Both the position numbers and the translations under genes were made by a program. 64,000 bases of DNA from Thiomicrorhabdus sp. (GTDB taxonomy: Bacteria; Pseudomonadota; Gammaproteobacteria; Thiomicrospirales; Thiomicrospiraceae): the NCBI RefSeq assembly GCF_963662555.1, contig NZ_OY759719.1, positions 1,260,985 to 1,324,984 of the forward strand. Reading direction: 5' to 3'. The notes below the pieces were generated by a model that saw only the letters and a list, made by a program, of their open reading frames with translations, was not told where the DNA came from and did not search any database. Every line of letters begins with the position of its first letter. Position 1 is the stretch's first letter. This document shows positions 48,522-57,420 of the stretch, piece by piece.

Positions 48522-49490
48522 TTAGTGTTTGTCATTACAAATTTGTTGTAAATAAACAGCTTTACTGGTCTTGACTAAGAACAAAAGCACAATGAATAGT
48601 AAAAATAGATGAATAGCTACAGCAATATAAAAATAGATTTCATGTGAAGAAATATGAGCCATTTTATAACTTGCTATAGCCATAGCCGCTAATGGAAAGG
48701 TGAATGCCCACCAGGATAAAGCAAACGACAGCTTCATAAATTTGCCCGCAGAGACGAGCATTAAAAGTGTCATCGCTAAACCAAAAAAGTATAAAACTAT
48801 GGCGAACTGATTCATTTCTTGATTATTTAAAGCAAGATATGAAATAAAGCCCACTGCAGGCGGAGCGATAAAAATAAATAAAGTCGGAATAAGACGTTCT
48901 TGTAAAGGCGTATGAAAGATAATTCTGTTTACTAAAATGGCTTTTACTACCAACCAAAAAATAATCCCAACTGAGAAAAAGAACCAACTTAGTTCTACAG
49001 GTGCATGATGAACACCGACAATTGGCACAACAATATTACCCACAATAGGAATAAACCACGCTGGGTTAGAATGTTCAGGAGTAAAGAAATCATGGTGAAC
49101 CCAGTTATACAATACCCAATAGGTTAGGCTTAATTGTAAAACTGCTCCAACTATCCATGTGTACTTTGAAATCTCAGTGTAGCCAAGTGTATAGAACGCA
49201 ATACTTAGTAAAAGCATGCTTATGCTAATGGTTGGTACAAAGTTCATTTTAATGGGATGTTTAAGCTCAGCAATAACCTCTCTTGGAAATCTTACTATTT
49301 TGTAAAGATACATCAGTAACAACACTACAAACAGAAGCAGGGTAAGGTCTAGTGATATATTGACCAATGGTGAGGTGCTTGCGTATGCTTTTGATAGTTC
49401 TATAAAAGCAATGCTTAGACCTGTTAAGCCCATAATCATCCCAAAGAAACTGGCGGGAAAATAAGCAATATTTTGTAGTCTTTGTGACAT
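48522..49490 (-). CDS. SLAC1/TehA-family anion channel (TDT family)
   Basis: 322-residue protein with about ten membrane segments, starting MSQRLQNIAYFPASFFGMIMGL, which matches the TehA/SLAC1 family. Family members conduct small anions or export sulfite (Ssu1). Next to a sulfide-oxidising module, sulfite or another sulfur anion is a reasonable but unproven substrate. GGAG precedes the ATG. Confidence 0.85.
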   Translation of the reverse strand: MSQRLQNIAYFPASFFGMIMGLTGLSIAFIELSKAYASTSPLVNISLDLTLLLFVVLLLMYLYKIVRFPREVIAELKHPIKMNFVPTISISMLLLSIAFYTLGYTEISKYTWIVGAVLQLSLTYWVLYNWVHHDFFTPEHSNPAWFIPIVGNIVVPIVGVHHAPVELSWFFFSVGIIFWLVVKAILVNRIIFHTPLQERLIPTLFIFIAPPAVGFISYLALNNQEMNQFAIVLYFFGLAMTLLMLVSAGKFMKLSFALSWWAFTFPLAAMAIASYKMAHISSHEIYFYIAVAIHLFLLFIVLLFLVKTSKAVYLQQICNDKH

Positions 49491-49527
49491 GGTGTTCTCC
49501 AGATGATATGCGAAGAAAAGCTATTGG

Positions 49528-49815
49528 TTAGCGAAAAGAGCTTCTACGGTTTAATATTTTGGCTTTGTAGATAAAGCTACCAAAAGGGATAAGTGAAGCA
49601 ATAAACCCAAGAGCGGCATATTTCTTTTTAAGTTTTAATTTAGAAATCGCAAAAAAGATAAATAAATTAAAAATAACAAATAAAGCTCCGTGAATAGGGC
49701 CGATAACGCTTACCGCTTCAGGCATGTCGCCAAGACGTTTTAGAGGCACAGCAATAAAAAGTAAAAGAAGCAAAGAGCTTCCCTCTAATATCGAAAGTGT
49801 TTTTAAAGTTTTCAT
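49528..49815 (-). CDS. DUF3817 membrane protein
   Basis: 95-residue protein with three hydrophobic segments; LEGSSLLLLLFIAVPLKRLG and GPIHGALFVIFNLF are hallmarks of DUF3817. Function unknown. It lies between the 32-residue peptide and the SLAC1-type gene in the same transcription unit. Confidence 0.85.
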   Translation of the reverse strand: MKTLKTLSILEGSSLLLLLFIAVPLKRLGDMPEAVSVIGPIHGALFVIFNLFIFFAISKLKLKKKYAALGFIASLIPFGSFIYKAKILNRRSSFR

Positions 49816-49955
49816 ACAATAAGCTCTTTTATTATGAGAATAGTTAACTCTACAAACTCATGAGTTTGTACAATTAACGATTCTTAAAGAATTTGAATAG
49901 AGTTGAAAACCTCTCAAAAATGATTTTGAGAGGTCACTTAGGAGAGTTGTTGGGT

Positions 49956-50054
49956 TTAAACGGCAACAACCGTTATGGTGCTTAACCACCACATTAACGC
50001 AATAGAACCAAACGTTAAAATGAGACCCCAAATAATGGCTTTGATACCAGTCAT
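49956..50054 (-). CDS. 32-residue single-span membrane peptide
   Basis: Short open frame starting MTGIKAIIWGLILTFGSI and ending in TITVVAV, almost entirely one membrane helix with two tryptophans (MWW) near its end. AGAGGA lies 8 bases before the ATG, and the ATG is 12 bp after the stop of the diheme cytochrome gene. Its place in an oxidase-like operon recalls CydX, the tiny subunit of cytochrome bd, though no sequence match to CydX is claimed. Confidence 0.7.
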   Translation of the reverse strand: MTGIKAIIWGLILTFGSIALMWWLSTITVVAV

Positions 50055-50066
50055 AACGTTATCCTC

Positions 50067-50774
50067 TTATTTACTTAATGTTGCATAGTAATCTGCTAAT
50101 TCGCGGATTTCTTCATCGGTTAAGTCGTGTGTAAATTGTGCCATACCTTGGTTAACATCATTGTGACGATCTTTACCTTGGTATGCCTTCATGGTACGAA
50201 TAAAGTATTCAGGAACTTGACCTGCAATTGCCGGTGTAATCCCTTTACCTTCACCGTGTGCACCATGACATGATGCACATGGCGTAATCATACGACTTAC
50301 ATCACCTTTACGAACCAGATGGTCGATTTTTGCTGATACTGGTTGTGCTTCAATTTGCCAAACTGTTGATGGGTTACTGGCATAAAATGCCGCTGCATCT
50401 GCAATTTGTTGATCATCCATCGCTCGTGCAAGTTTTACCATAATATTGGCTTGCTTGTATGATTCCCAACGACGACCATCACGATAGTCCAACATCATTT
50501 TCATGGTGTATTCTTTAGTTTGACCATTTAATGAGGCGTAATTACGTGATGGAGACTCACCTTTAACACCGTGACATGAATTACACATCATTTGTTCATG
50601 AATCTGTTGTCCACGAGTAGCATCACCTTGCGGCATTGTTTTTACTTTTTCCTCCAAAGAAAAGTTAGACCAAGGAGTTGTATGTGGCTTTTCACCATGA
50701 CCAGCAGATAATGCAGCACTGCTAGCTAGAGTCGCCCCTACTAAGGTAGCGGCTAATAAAGTTTGTTTTAACAT
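50067..50774 (-). CDS. Diheme cytochrome c (c4-like), FccA-type candidate
   Basis: 235-residue periplasmic cytochrome with signal peptide and two heme motifs, CNSCH (about residue 66) and CASCH (about 161), in the tandem arrangement of cytochrome c4 and of the diheme subunit of flavocytochrome c sulfide dehydrogenase. It follows the FccB-like gene after 16 bp, so it is the natural electron acceptor of that flavoprotein. Confidence 0.85.
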   Translation of the reverse strand: MLKQTLLAATLVGATLASSAALSAGHGEKPHTTPWSNFSLEEKVKTMPQGDATRGQQIHEQMMCNSCHGVKGESPSRNYASLNGQTKEYTMKMMLDYRDGRRWESYKQANIMVKLARAMDDQQIADAAAFYASNPSTVWQIEAQPVSAKIDHLVRKGDVSRMITPCASCHGAHGEGKGITPAIAGQVPEYFIRTMKAYQGKDRHNDVNQGMAQFTHDLTDEEIRELADYYATLSK

Positions 50775-50790
50775 ATCTTTTCTACCTTAA

Positions 50791-52122
50791 TTATGAGAAT
50801 ACATCTTTAACAAATTCACGCTGCCAGTTCTTTTGATAAACGGCCTCTAGAATAGGTTGTGCAGGCTTATCTGTAATAGGTGAAACACCTGCAGACTTAC
50901 CTTTTGGTTGGATTAAACCATCTTTAACCTCATAAATAGCGGCAATAGAAACACCATAGTTCTCACCCGCTAGACTGTAGCAAACGTTTGAGTAAATGGC
51001 AGTTCCTGGCGTTTTGCCTTTAAGTGTATCTGCTACAGCTTGTGCACAAACTTTAGCTTGTGAGTTAGCTGAGTAACCTGATTTAGGCATAGCATCGGCA
51101 ATTGAACTGTCACCTAAAACATAAACACTTTCTTGAATCTCAGATTCCATGGTATTGCGTTTAATTGGACACCAACCTGATCTATTTGTTAATCCAAGTT
51201 TCTGTGCTAAAACACCAGCACGCTGATTAGGAATGATATTAATTAGATCTGCTTTAATTTCACCCGTGTCAGTTTCCACTGTTTTTGTAGCGGCATCTAA
51301 GCCAATTACGCGACCACCTTCTGAACCTGGAACCCATTCAATAATAGAGTTCTCTGTTTTAAAGCCATAAAGTCTTTCCCAAGCCTTTTTAAAAGGAATG
51401 TCTTTGGTAAAACGTTCTTTAGGGTCTAAAACAATCAATTTAGCCGTTGGGTTATGATTTTTAAAATATTCCGCAAAGAAAGATGCTCTTTCATACGGCC
51501 CAGGAGGGCAGCGGAAAGGATTTTGTGGAGGAGAAATAATCGCTGTACCACCTTGACGCATAGCTAAAAGTTGCTCTCTTAGTTTTAAAGTTTGAGGGCC
51601 AGCTTTGTATGCGTGAGGAAAATCGGTAGCGGCTAACTCCGCTGTATAACCTTCGTAATCTTCGAATTTAAAATCAATACCAGGTGAAACAACTAATTTG
51701 TCATAGCTGAACTTGTCACCTTTTGCGGTTGTTACCGTTTTAGTATCAAAATCTGCACCAACAACCTTATCAATAACCACGTTTACATTATATTTAGAGC
51801 GAATGGTGTCTAAGTTGAAAGTAAGTTCATCTAAGGTATGCATGCCAACAATAACATCATTACTTCTTAAGCACGTAATGTACTCTGGCTCTTGTTCAAT
51901 AATGGTGATTTTGACATCAGGATCAGCAAAACGTAGGTATTTAGCAAAGGTAGATCCACCAACACCACCACCTAATACAACAACATGAGCCGCCGATTTT
52001 GCAAAAGCTTTAGAACTTGCACCAAAAATACCTGTACCAGCAACCGCCGTAGCACCAAAAATTTTAACTAAGTCACGACGAGTGATTTTACTGTCGAATG
52101 TTTTGTTTTCTAGCTGGCTCAT
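50791..52122 (-). CDS. fccB: Flavocytochrome c sulfide dehydrogenase-like flavoprotein
   Basis: 443-residue FAD protein with a Tat signal (TRRDLVKIFG) and a Rossmann motif VVLGGGVGGSTFAKYL. FRCPPGPYER and SGWCPI carry the two cysteines that form the redox-active disulfide in FccB, so sulfide is the expected substrate. Its ATG overlaps the upstream cytochrome stop (ATGA), and a diheme cytochrome follows. It may feed electrons to the bd-like complex encoded upstream. Confidence 0.88.
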   Translation of the reverse strand: MSQLENKTFDSKITRRDLVKIFGATAVAGTGIFGASSKAFAKSAAHVVVLGGGVGGSTFAKYLRFADPDVKITIIEQEPEYITCLRSNDVIVGMHTLDELTFNLDTIRSKYNVNVVIDKVVGADFDTKTVTTAKGDKFSYDKLVVSPGIDFKFEDYEGYTAELAATDFPHAYKAGPQTLKLREQLLAMRQGGTAIISPPQNPFRCPPGPYERASFFAEYFKNHNPTAKLIVLDPKERFTKDIPFKKAWERLYGFKTENSIIEWVPGSEGGRVIGLDAATKTVETDTGEIKADLINIIPNQRAGVLAQKLGLTNRSGWCPIKRNTMESEIQESVYVLGDSSIADAMPKSGYSANSQAKVCAQAVADTLKGKTPGTAIYSNVCYSLAGENYGVSIAAIYEVKDGLIQPKGKSAGVSPITDKPAQPILEAVYQKNWQREFVKDVFS

Positions 52123-52523
52123 TTTTGACCTCCTGTCGCTTGAGCATCTGCTTTGTCATTAAGTTGAAGCTCTTCATTTAGGCTTGTGTTTTCCCATTGT
52201 TTAATAGGTTGTTTTACAAACCATGCTGCCATTGCATCAATTTCAGCATCAGTGAATCCACGAGCTACTCGATCCATAATAACGGCTGGACGAGTACCAT
52301 CACGGTAAGCAAGCATTGCTCTAGTAAACTGTTCAACAGGCATGCCTGCAAGTGGTGGCATGGCTTCTAAAAATTCTTGACCATTAGTACCGTGACACGG
52401 TGCACATTGCCAAGCCATTGCCGCACCTGATGCAATTGGATTTTGTGCTTCAGCAAAAGCTGGTTGAGTTAAAACCATAGCTGAAGTGCTTAGTAGGGCA
52501 CTTATTAATAATGTCTTTTTCAT
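52119..52523 (-). CDS. Monoheme cytochrome c
   Basis: 134-residue secreted cytochrome with heme motif CAPCH (residues 40-44) and a likely Met ligand in PAVIMDRVARGF. The C-terminus is acidic and low-complexity. It lies between the CydA'-like gene and fccB, coupled to the latter, so it may carry electrons between the flavoprotein and the membrane complex. AGGAG precedes the ATG. Confidence 0.88.
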   Translation of the reverse strand: MKKTLLISALLSTSAMVLTQPAFAEAQNPIASGAAMAWQCAPCHGTNGQEFLEAMPPLAGMPVEQFTRAMLAYRDGTRPAVIMDRVARGFTDAEIDAMAAWFVKQPIKQWENTSLNEELQLNDKADAQATGGQK

Positions 52524-52532
52524 ATTCTTCTC

Positions 52533-53780
52533 CTATTGTGCCCAGGTATAAAAACCGATTACAAAGAATTGCACAGTCCATAACACCATTACCCAAAGAG
52601 CAATAGTTCCCATTTTATTAACCATTGGGCTTGGAGTATAAACACCTACTGTTTGACCAGCTTGCCATGCAATCGTTAAGAAGTAAGCTAAAACAGAACC
52701 ACCCACTACTGCAAAGGTTACAAAGAACAGACCAGTTGAATACCAGTCCATCACAACTTTATAGTCCATAAAGTTATAGCCAAAGAAACCGTCTAAAATT
52801 CCATAACGTAACATTTCTCTTGAAATCGACACTACTAAACCGATTACTAATGCCATTGGTAGAGCCATATAGCTACAGAACATTGCATTGCCACGTAAAC
52901 GGATTTGTGCCCAGATAGCGTAGAAAAGAACCATAACGCCACCGATAATGCCCCAGAATGAAGTTGCAAAATTACCAGCAGTTTCCGGAATTGTCATCAT
53001 CCATGCAACATAAAGAGCAGCAGAAATAACAGAACCTACTTTAATCCATTTTTTACCAACTTCGGCAGCCCAGTCGAGGTATTCGTGATCAGCATCTTCG
53101 CGAACCATTTTAAAGCGACGATAAGTCACCAACATACCACCAGTTACAGGAATAGCCATGCTGATAAAGAACGCAAAACGCCATAAATTATATGCATGTA
53201 ATTTAGAACCAGAATAATCAAGCACACCATTTTGCAGATACCACTCTTTCCAAAGTTCTGGGTGCAGGATTTGTGACGTTAAGCTGTGCATAATAAAACC
53301 AACAGTTAACATTAATGCCAAGCTAATTAACATCCAAGCTTTGCCTTTAGGCTCTTTAGTTTTATCTTTTTCTTTACTGTTTAGGAAGTAGTAGCCGTAC
53401 ATAGCCCAATAAGCAAAGATAAGAATTACAATAAAGGCAATAACCCATACCGCTGATAAAACATTAGATGTGTACCAGTGAGGGTCATATACGACCTGTA
53501 CAAACAACAACGGTGCCACGCCAATAACAATAGCTACTGATACAGAAACCTTAGCTATTTCTAACATTGCTGCACCTAAACGACGCCATTTGGCATCATT
53601 TTTAAAAGCACCAAAAATGGTAATGGCAGAGGTTCCTAACATCAGCTGTACAAATAAAATATGTAGAGCAAACGTTAATACACCAAGCCCTATAAAAATA
53701 ATTGGGTAGGTTGGTACACCCGCTGGATTACGCAGGGCGTACATCATCTCAGTGATCTGAGCTACTTGAGAAGCATCCAT
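52533..53780 (-). CDS. CydA'-like membrane subunit of a bd-family complex
   Basis: 415-residue protein with nine or so membrane helices. The first helix has a conserved His (H40, in FALHILFVQLMLGT) resembling the heme-ligating helix of CydA. The acidic pair that lines the proton path in CydA is not seen (AVWVIAFIVILIFAYW at that position). It looks like a second CydA-type chain rather than a CydB. Coupling to the upstream subunit is by TAATG overlap, with a very strong AGGAGGTG ribosome binding site. Confidence 0.75.
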   Translation of the reverse strand: MDASQVAQITEMMYALRNPAGVPTYPIIFIGLGVLTFALHILFVQLMLGTSAITIFGAFKNDAKWRRLGAAMLEIAKVSVSVAIVIGVAPLLFVQVVYDPHWYTSNVLSAVWVIAFIVILIFAYWAMYGYYFLNSKEKDKTKEPKGKAWMLISLALMLTVGFIMHSLTSQILHPELWKEWYLQNGVLDYSGSKLHAYNLWRFAFFISMAIPVTGGMLVTYRRFKMVREDADHEYLDWAAEVGKKWIKVGSVISAALYVAWMMTIPETAGNFATSFWGIIGGVMVLFYAIWAQIRLRGNAMFCSYMALPMALVIGLVVSISREMLRYGILDGFFGYNFMDYKVVMDWYSTGLFFVTFAVVGGSVLAYFLTIAWQAGQTVGVYTPSPMVNKMGTIALWVMVLWTVQFFVIGFYTWAQ

Positions 53781-55237
53781 TATTTCACCTCCTGTGAGAT
53801 AGTTGCAGAGGCAACTTTGTCAGCTGCATTTTTTTCTGCAAGAGCACGATTACGGTCGTCAACTTCTTGTTTGATTGCAGCAACAACAGCATCTTGACCT
53901 TGATTTTTATTCATTACTAAGAACGCAGATAGTGCTGTTACTTCAGAATCTAACATTGGCATTTTTGGCATATAAGCAATATTACCTGTTGTTAAAACAC
54001 CTTTAACATATTGCTCCATTCGTGCTTGTGTAATGCCATCAGGGAAGTAGCGGTGAAGTGGACGAATCCCGGTTTTACTTGGTGAGTGGCAGTTAGAGCA
54101 ATACACCATTGCAATATATTCACCTGCTTGGATCTTATTACCATCGGTAACGGTTTTTAGAGCGTCAGGTGTAAAAGGATGAGCTTTTAAAATACCAACT
54201 CTTTCAATGGTTGGTAATTGTGACTTAATGTCCATACCTGGCACGTCTCTACCAATAACTTGGTTAGAGTAAACGTATTGACCCGCAACCCAAGGTTTAC
54301 GCATAGATTCACGAGCAGTCTCTTCAGGCCATAATCCCGCAACAAGAATAATAACGGTCATTGCACCTGCAAAGCCTTCAACCAATACCTGAGGGCGAAG
54401 CATTGTAATGACAAAGTAGGTTAATGTGCCCGCTAGTACTGCCATAATGCTTGGTACAAAATAGGTTGGTAGACGGTTTTCCATAACCAGTAAAGCTTGA
54501 TCTGGAACTGATGTTAAATACCACTGGAATAAAAGAGCACCAGAAATAGTCGAGATAATACCTAACCAACCCAATTTACGAGCCATCTCTTTTTTGAATG
54601 CTGGGTCTTTAATGCCTGCAACAACAATACCACCAACGACCGCAGTCATTGTGAACATAAATGCAATACGCATTGCGGTTTGAATAAAGGTATTTGTTCC
54701 GTAGAAGCCATTTAAGTAACCACCTTCAGTAAACCACTGCTCTTTACCAGGAAGCATCATGAATGACAAGATACCAACGATAATGATTAGAGTTGCGAAA
54801 GAAGCAATACCAAAAATGATAGAAATCTTCATGTGAGTTCGCTTATCAACTTTACCTACTAGGTAAACGATCATGTAAACACCGACAACTTCGATAACGA
54901 AGAATACCCACTCAGTAGCCCATTTCCATACAAATGAGTGAATTAAAGCTCCAATACCATTTGGACTAGCAACGGTTGTTGAATACCAAATACCAGGTCC
55001 AGTAATCGAGCCGGCAACATAGGTAAAGACCATTAAGAAAAGACCATATTTCTTAATAAAATCAAGAAGATCATCTCGATCTTCGCGGTAAGCTTTGTGC
55101 GAAAGGTATGCGAACAACATAGCAGCACCCACAGATGTGTGAGATGCAAGTACGTGGAAGGTCGCAATCAGCGCCACTACCCAGCCAGAACCAACCATCG
55201 GTTCAAACCACGTAGGATAAAGGCTAATCAAATCCAT
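53780..55237 (-). CDS. CydA-like bd-family subunit fused to a cytochrome c domain
   Basis: 485-residue protein. The membrane part resembles CydA: His28 in the first helix, a Glu pair at 109 and 116 (ATEWVFFVIEVVGV), and RKPW near 313 in place of GRQPW. The periplasmic quinol-binding Q-loop of canonical CydA is not evident. The C-terminus adds a soluble heme domain with CSNCH at 380-384 and Met-rich AYMPKMPMLDS as ligand. This suggests electron entry from cytochrome c instead of quinol. First gene of the operon. AAGGA precedes the ATG. Confidence 0.8.
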   Translation of the reverse strand: MDLISLYPTWFEPMVGSGWVVALIATFHVLASHTSVGAAMLFAYLSHKAYREDRDDLLDFIKKYGLFLMVFTYVAGSITGPGIWYSTTVASPNGIGALIHSFVWKWATEWVFFVIEVVGVYMIVYLVGKVDKRTHMKISIIFGIASFATLIIIVGILSFMMLPGKEQWFTEGGYLNGFYGTNTFIQTAMRIAFMFTMTAVVGGIVVAGIKDPAFKKEMARKLGWLGIISTISGALLFQWYLTSVPDQALLVMENRLPTYFVPSIMAVLAGTLTYFVITMLRPQVLVEGFAGAMTVIILVAGLWPEETARESMRKPWVAGQYVYSNQVIGRDVPGMDIKSQLPTIERVGILKAHPFTPDALKTVTDGNKIQAGEYIAMVYCSNCHSPSKTGIRPLHRYFPDGITQARMEQYVKGVLTTGNIAYMPKMPMLDSEVTALSAFLVMNKNQGQDAVVAAIKQEVDDRNRALAEKNAADKVASATISQEVK

Positions 55238-55361
55238 GTGAATTTCCTTATTATTAATAGGGTTTATGTAGCATAAGATAAACTTATAAACTGGTGTTAT
55301 TGTAAGAAATATATAGTGGGAATAGAATTCAAAATATTTTATTGATAGGGGTATGAAAAAA

Positions 55362-55388
55362 TTTATGACTCTTGAGATTTGTCATAAA
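55362..55388. promoter_or_regulatory. Inverted repeat upstream of the bd-like/FCC operon
   Basis: Perfect 8-bp inverted repeat TTTATGAC / GTCATAAA with an 11-base spacer, about 125-150 bases before the first gene. Geometry suits a dimeric regulator; the regulator is unknown. Confidence 0.5.
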
Positions 55389-55464
55389 CTTTTCTTAATT
55401 ATACGTAAGATATTGTAGTATTGAGGAAAAGTGAATTAAAAGTAGTTATAGGGGGATAAAGATC

Positions 55465-55501
55465 TAAACCTTTACTAAAATTGGAGGTTAGTAAAGGTTT
55501 A
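55465..55501 (-). terminator. Inverted repeat after the Pcm-like gene
   Basis: Perfect 14-bp arms (TAAACCTTTACTAA and its complement) with a 9-base loop just past the Pcm-like stop. No long T run follows on the minus strand, so termination is likely but not certain. Confidence 0.55.
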
Positions 55502-55521
55502 AATGCAAAGATATTTAGTTT

Positions 55522-56169
55522 TTAAAAAATAAATTTAGAATTTGTGTTTGATGAGATTAATGGTTTGAGATCTGTTTCAAATAGAGATTCAACTTCCCAT
55601 TCTTGATTACTTATACGGGTAATGACTTTAGCGGCCATTGCCGGAGAGTTACCAGAAATAGCTACCAATCGACCACCAAGAGTTAACTTATCTTTGTAAG
55701 CTTTTGGTGTTTCTGAAACTGAGCCTGTCAAAACAATAACGTCATACTCTTTACCATCTGGCCAATCTTGACTTCCATCACCGATTTGAAAATCGATATT
55801 CTCATAATTGGTTAAACGTTTTTTAGCTGTGGCCTGAATGTTTTCGTGTATTTCTACCGTAGTGACTGTTTTACCAAGGCTTGCCATTAATGCGGTTAAG
55901 TAGCCAGAACCTGTACCGATTTCTAAAACGTTATCGTTTTCATCAATATCTAAAGCCTGTAATAAACGGCCTTCAACTTTTGGTGCCATCATGGCTTCAT
56001 CTTCACCAATAGGCAATTCAATGTCCATGTAAGCTAATTCTTCATTACCAGCATCTACAAATAGGTGTCTTGGAGTGTCCATTAATAAATCTAGAATTTT
56101 GGGATCTAAAACATCCCAAGGGCGGATTTGCTGTTCTACCATGAAAAAGCGCGCTTGATCTAGATTCAT
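55522..56169 (-). CDS. Protein-L-isoaspartate O-methyltransferase family protein
   Basis: 215-residue SAM methyltransferase of the Pcm family: VLEIGTGSGYLTALMA is motif I, and PRHLFVD with APKVEGRLLQ matches Pcm proteins. The family repairs isoaspartyl damage; shorter relatives like this may have other acceptors. AAAGG precedes the ATG. It is divergent from the kinase-fold gene. Confidence 0.85.
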   Translation of the reverse strand: MNLDQARFFMVEQQIRPWDVLDPKILDLLMDTPRHLFVDAGNEELAYMDIELPIGEDEAMMAPKVEGRLLQALDIDENDNVLEIGTGSGYLTALMASLGKTVTTVEIHENIQATAKKRLTNYENIDFQIGDGSQDWPDGKEYDVIVLTGSVSETPKAYKDKLTLGGRLVAISGNSPAMAAKVITRISNQEWEVESLFETDLKPLISSNTNSKFIF

Positions 56170-56433
56170 TTTTTAACCTTTATGTCTTGTATTAGTTCTT
56201 AAATATTTTTAGGTAGCGATTAACTGACCGAAAATTAGCTGACCAAAATTTTAGCCGACAGATTATATCTAATTCGTTCTCTTTTATAAACGCTTTGTTT
56301 GTTTGAAACGCTAAAAAAGCCATTAAATGCCATAATATTTAACAGTTTTTTACACAATAAGAATGAAAAGGCTATTATTTGTTTGTTGAATATGGCGTGT
56401 TGCTTAACTAATTATTAACGGGAGTTATTTGTA

Positions 56434-57405
56434 TTGCCTCAGACAATAAATAATACTTTTATAAATAAAACTCCGTTTAAAGGTTACTCTGGATCGTTGT
56501 TAAAAAAATATCAACAAATTACTCATGTAGAGTTTTTACCAGGCCTGTATTCCGATAGTAGTTCACAAATTTGGTTGTTGCAGTTTAGTAATGAATTTAA
56601 TAAATCTGGCTTTTCTGAGTGTGTGTTAAAAAGTTGTGATGATAACCAAGCGGTATTAAGCACGCCTTTTTGGGAAGCAATGAACCTACTGTTTGGTTTA
56701 TCTTTAAAAAAAGCTTATCAAAATGCCTCTTATTCTTATCCACTTATATCTTCTCTTTGTCAGTTAAAAATACCTAACGCGATTGATTTACTTGTAGGGC
56801 AAAATCAAGCGGCTCTTGCAGTAGAAAAAATTTCTGGTTGTCCGCTTAGTTCAAGTCAACTGAGTATGAAAAATATCGAGCAGTTGAGTGATTTATTAAT
56901 TGGTTTGCATCAATATTCAGTCAGTGGTTTTGGCAGAATTGAATTCCCTAAAATATCTACCACCAGTTTTTATGATTCAAATGTTTGGCGACAAAAAGTC
57001 ACTGAAGCGATTGAAGTGCTTTCTCAAAAAAAGAGTATTGAATCGGTTTATATTGATCAAGCAATAGAGCTTGTAAAACAGATTGAATCTTCTAAAAATG
57101 TGCCGTTAATGATGGATTTACGTTGGGATCAATTTGCTCAAAATAATGGTGATATTACTGGAGTATTTGATTTAGATGCGTATGTATTTGCACCTGCGGA
57201 GTTGGACTTTGTTATGTTGGAATATTTATTAACCGCCCAACAAGCAGATGTTTTTAAAAAGCGTTATTTTTTGGCCACTAATTGCCAGGTGATTATTTCA
57301 AAAGAGCAAAGAGTGGTTTACCGAGTGTTATTTTATCTGATGAACGCATTGGGAGAAAAAGATATAGATAGATGGATGGCTCGGCCAGTGCTATTCACTG
57401 GCTGA
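56434..57405 (+). CDS. Aminoglycoside-phosphotransferase-fold kinase, possible thiamine kinase
   Basis: 323-residue protein starting at TTG (56434), supported by GGGAG nine bases upstream. The catalytic region reads LMMDLRWDQFAQNNG then GVFDLDAYVFAPAELDF, the DxxxxN and DFD elements of APH-type kinases in modified form: the usual His-Gly-Asp is M-D-L. The end of the gene is 16 bp from the convergent pnuC-like gene. ThiK, a thiamine kinase, has the same fold, so a thiamine role is a reasonable guess only. A degenerate palindrome (56538-56549) lies inside. Confidence 0.55.
   Translation: MPQTINNTFINKTPFKGYSGSLLKKYQQITHVEFLPGLYSDSSSQIWLLQFSNEFNKSGFSECVLKSCDDNQAVLSTPFWEAMNLLFGLSLKKAYQNASYSYPLISSLCQLKIPNAIDLLVGQNQAALAVEKISGCPLSSSQLSMKNIEQLSDLLIGLHQYSVSGFGRIEFPKISTTSFYDSNVWRQKVTEAIEVLSQKKSIESVYIDQAIELVKQIESSKNVPLMMDLRWDQFAQNNGDITGVFDLDAYVFAPAELDFVMLEYLLTAQQADVFKKRYFLATNCQVIISKEQRVVYRVLFYLMNALGEKDIDRWMARPVLFTG
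56538..56549. repeat. Degenerate palindrome copy (ACCAGGCCTGTA) in the kinase-fold gene
   Basis: Ten of twelve bases match, core CAGGCCTG intact, read as P-G-L-Y. Confidence 0.6.
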
Positions 57406-57420
57406 ATATTTTTCAATGTT

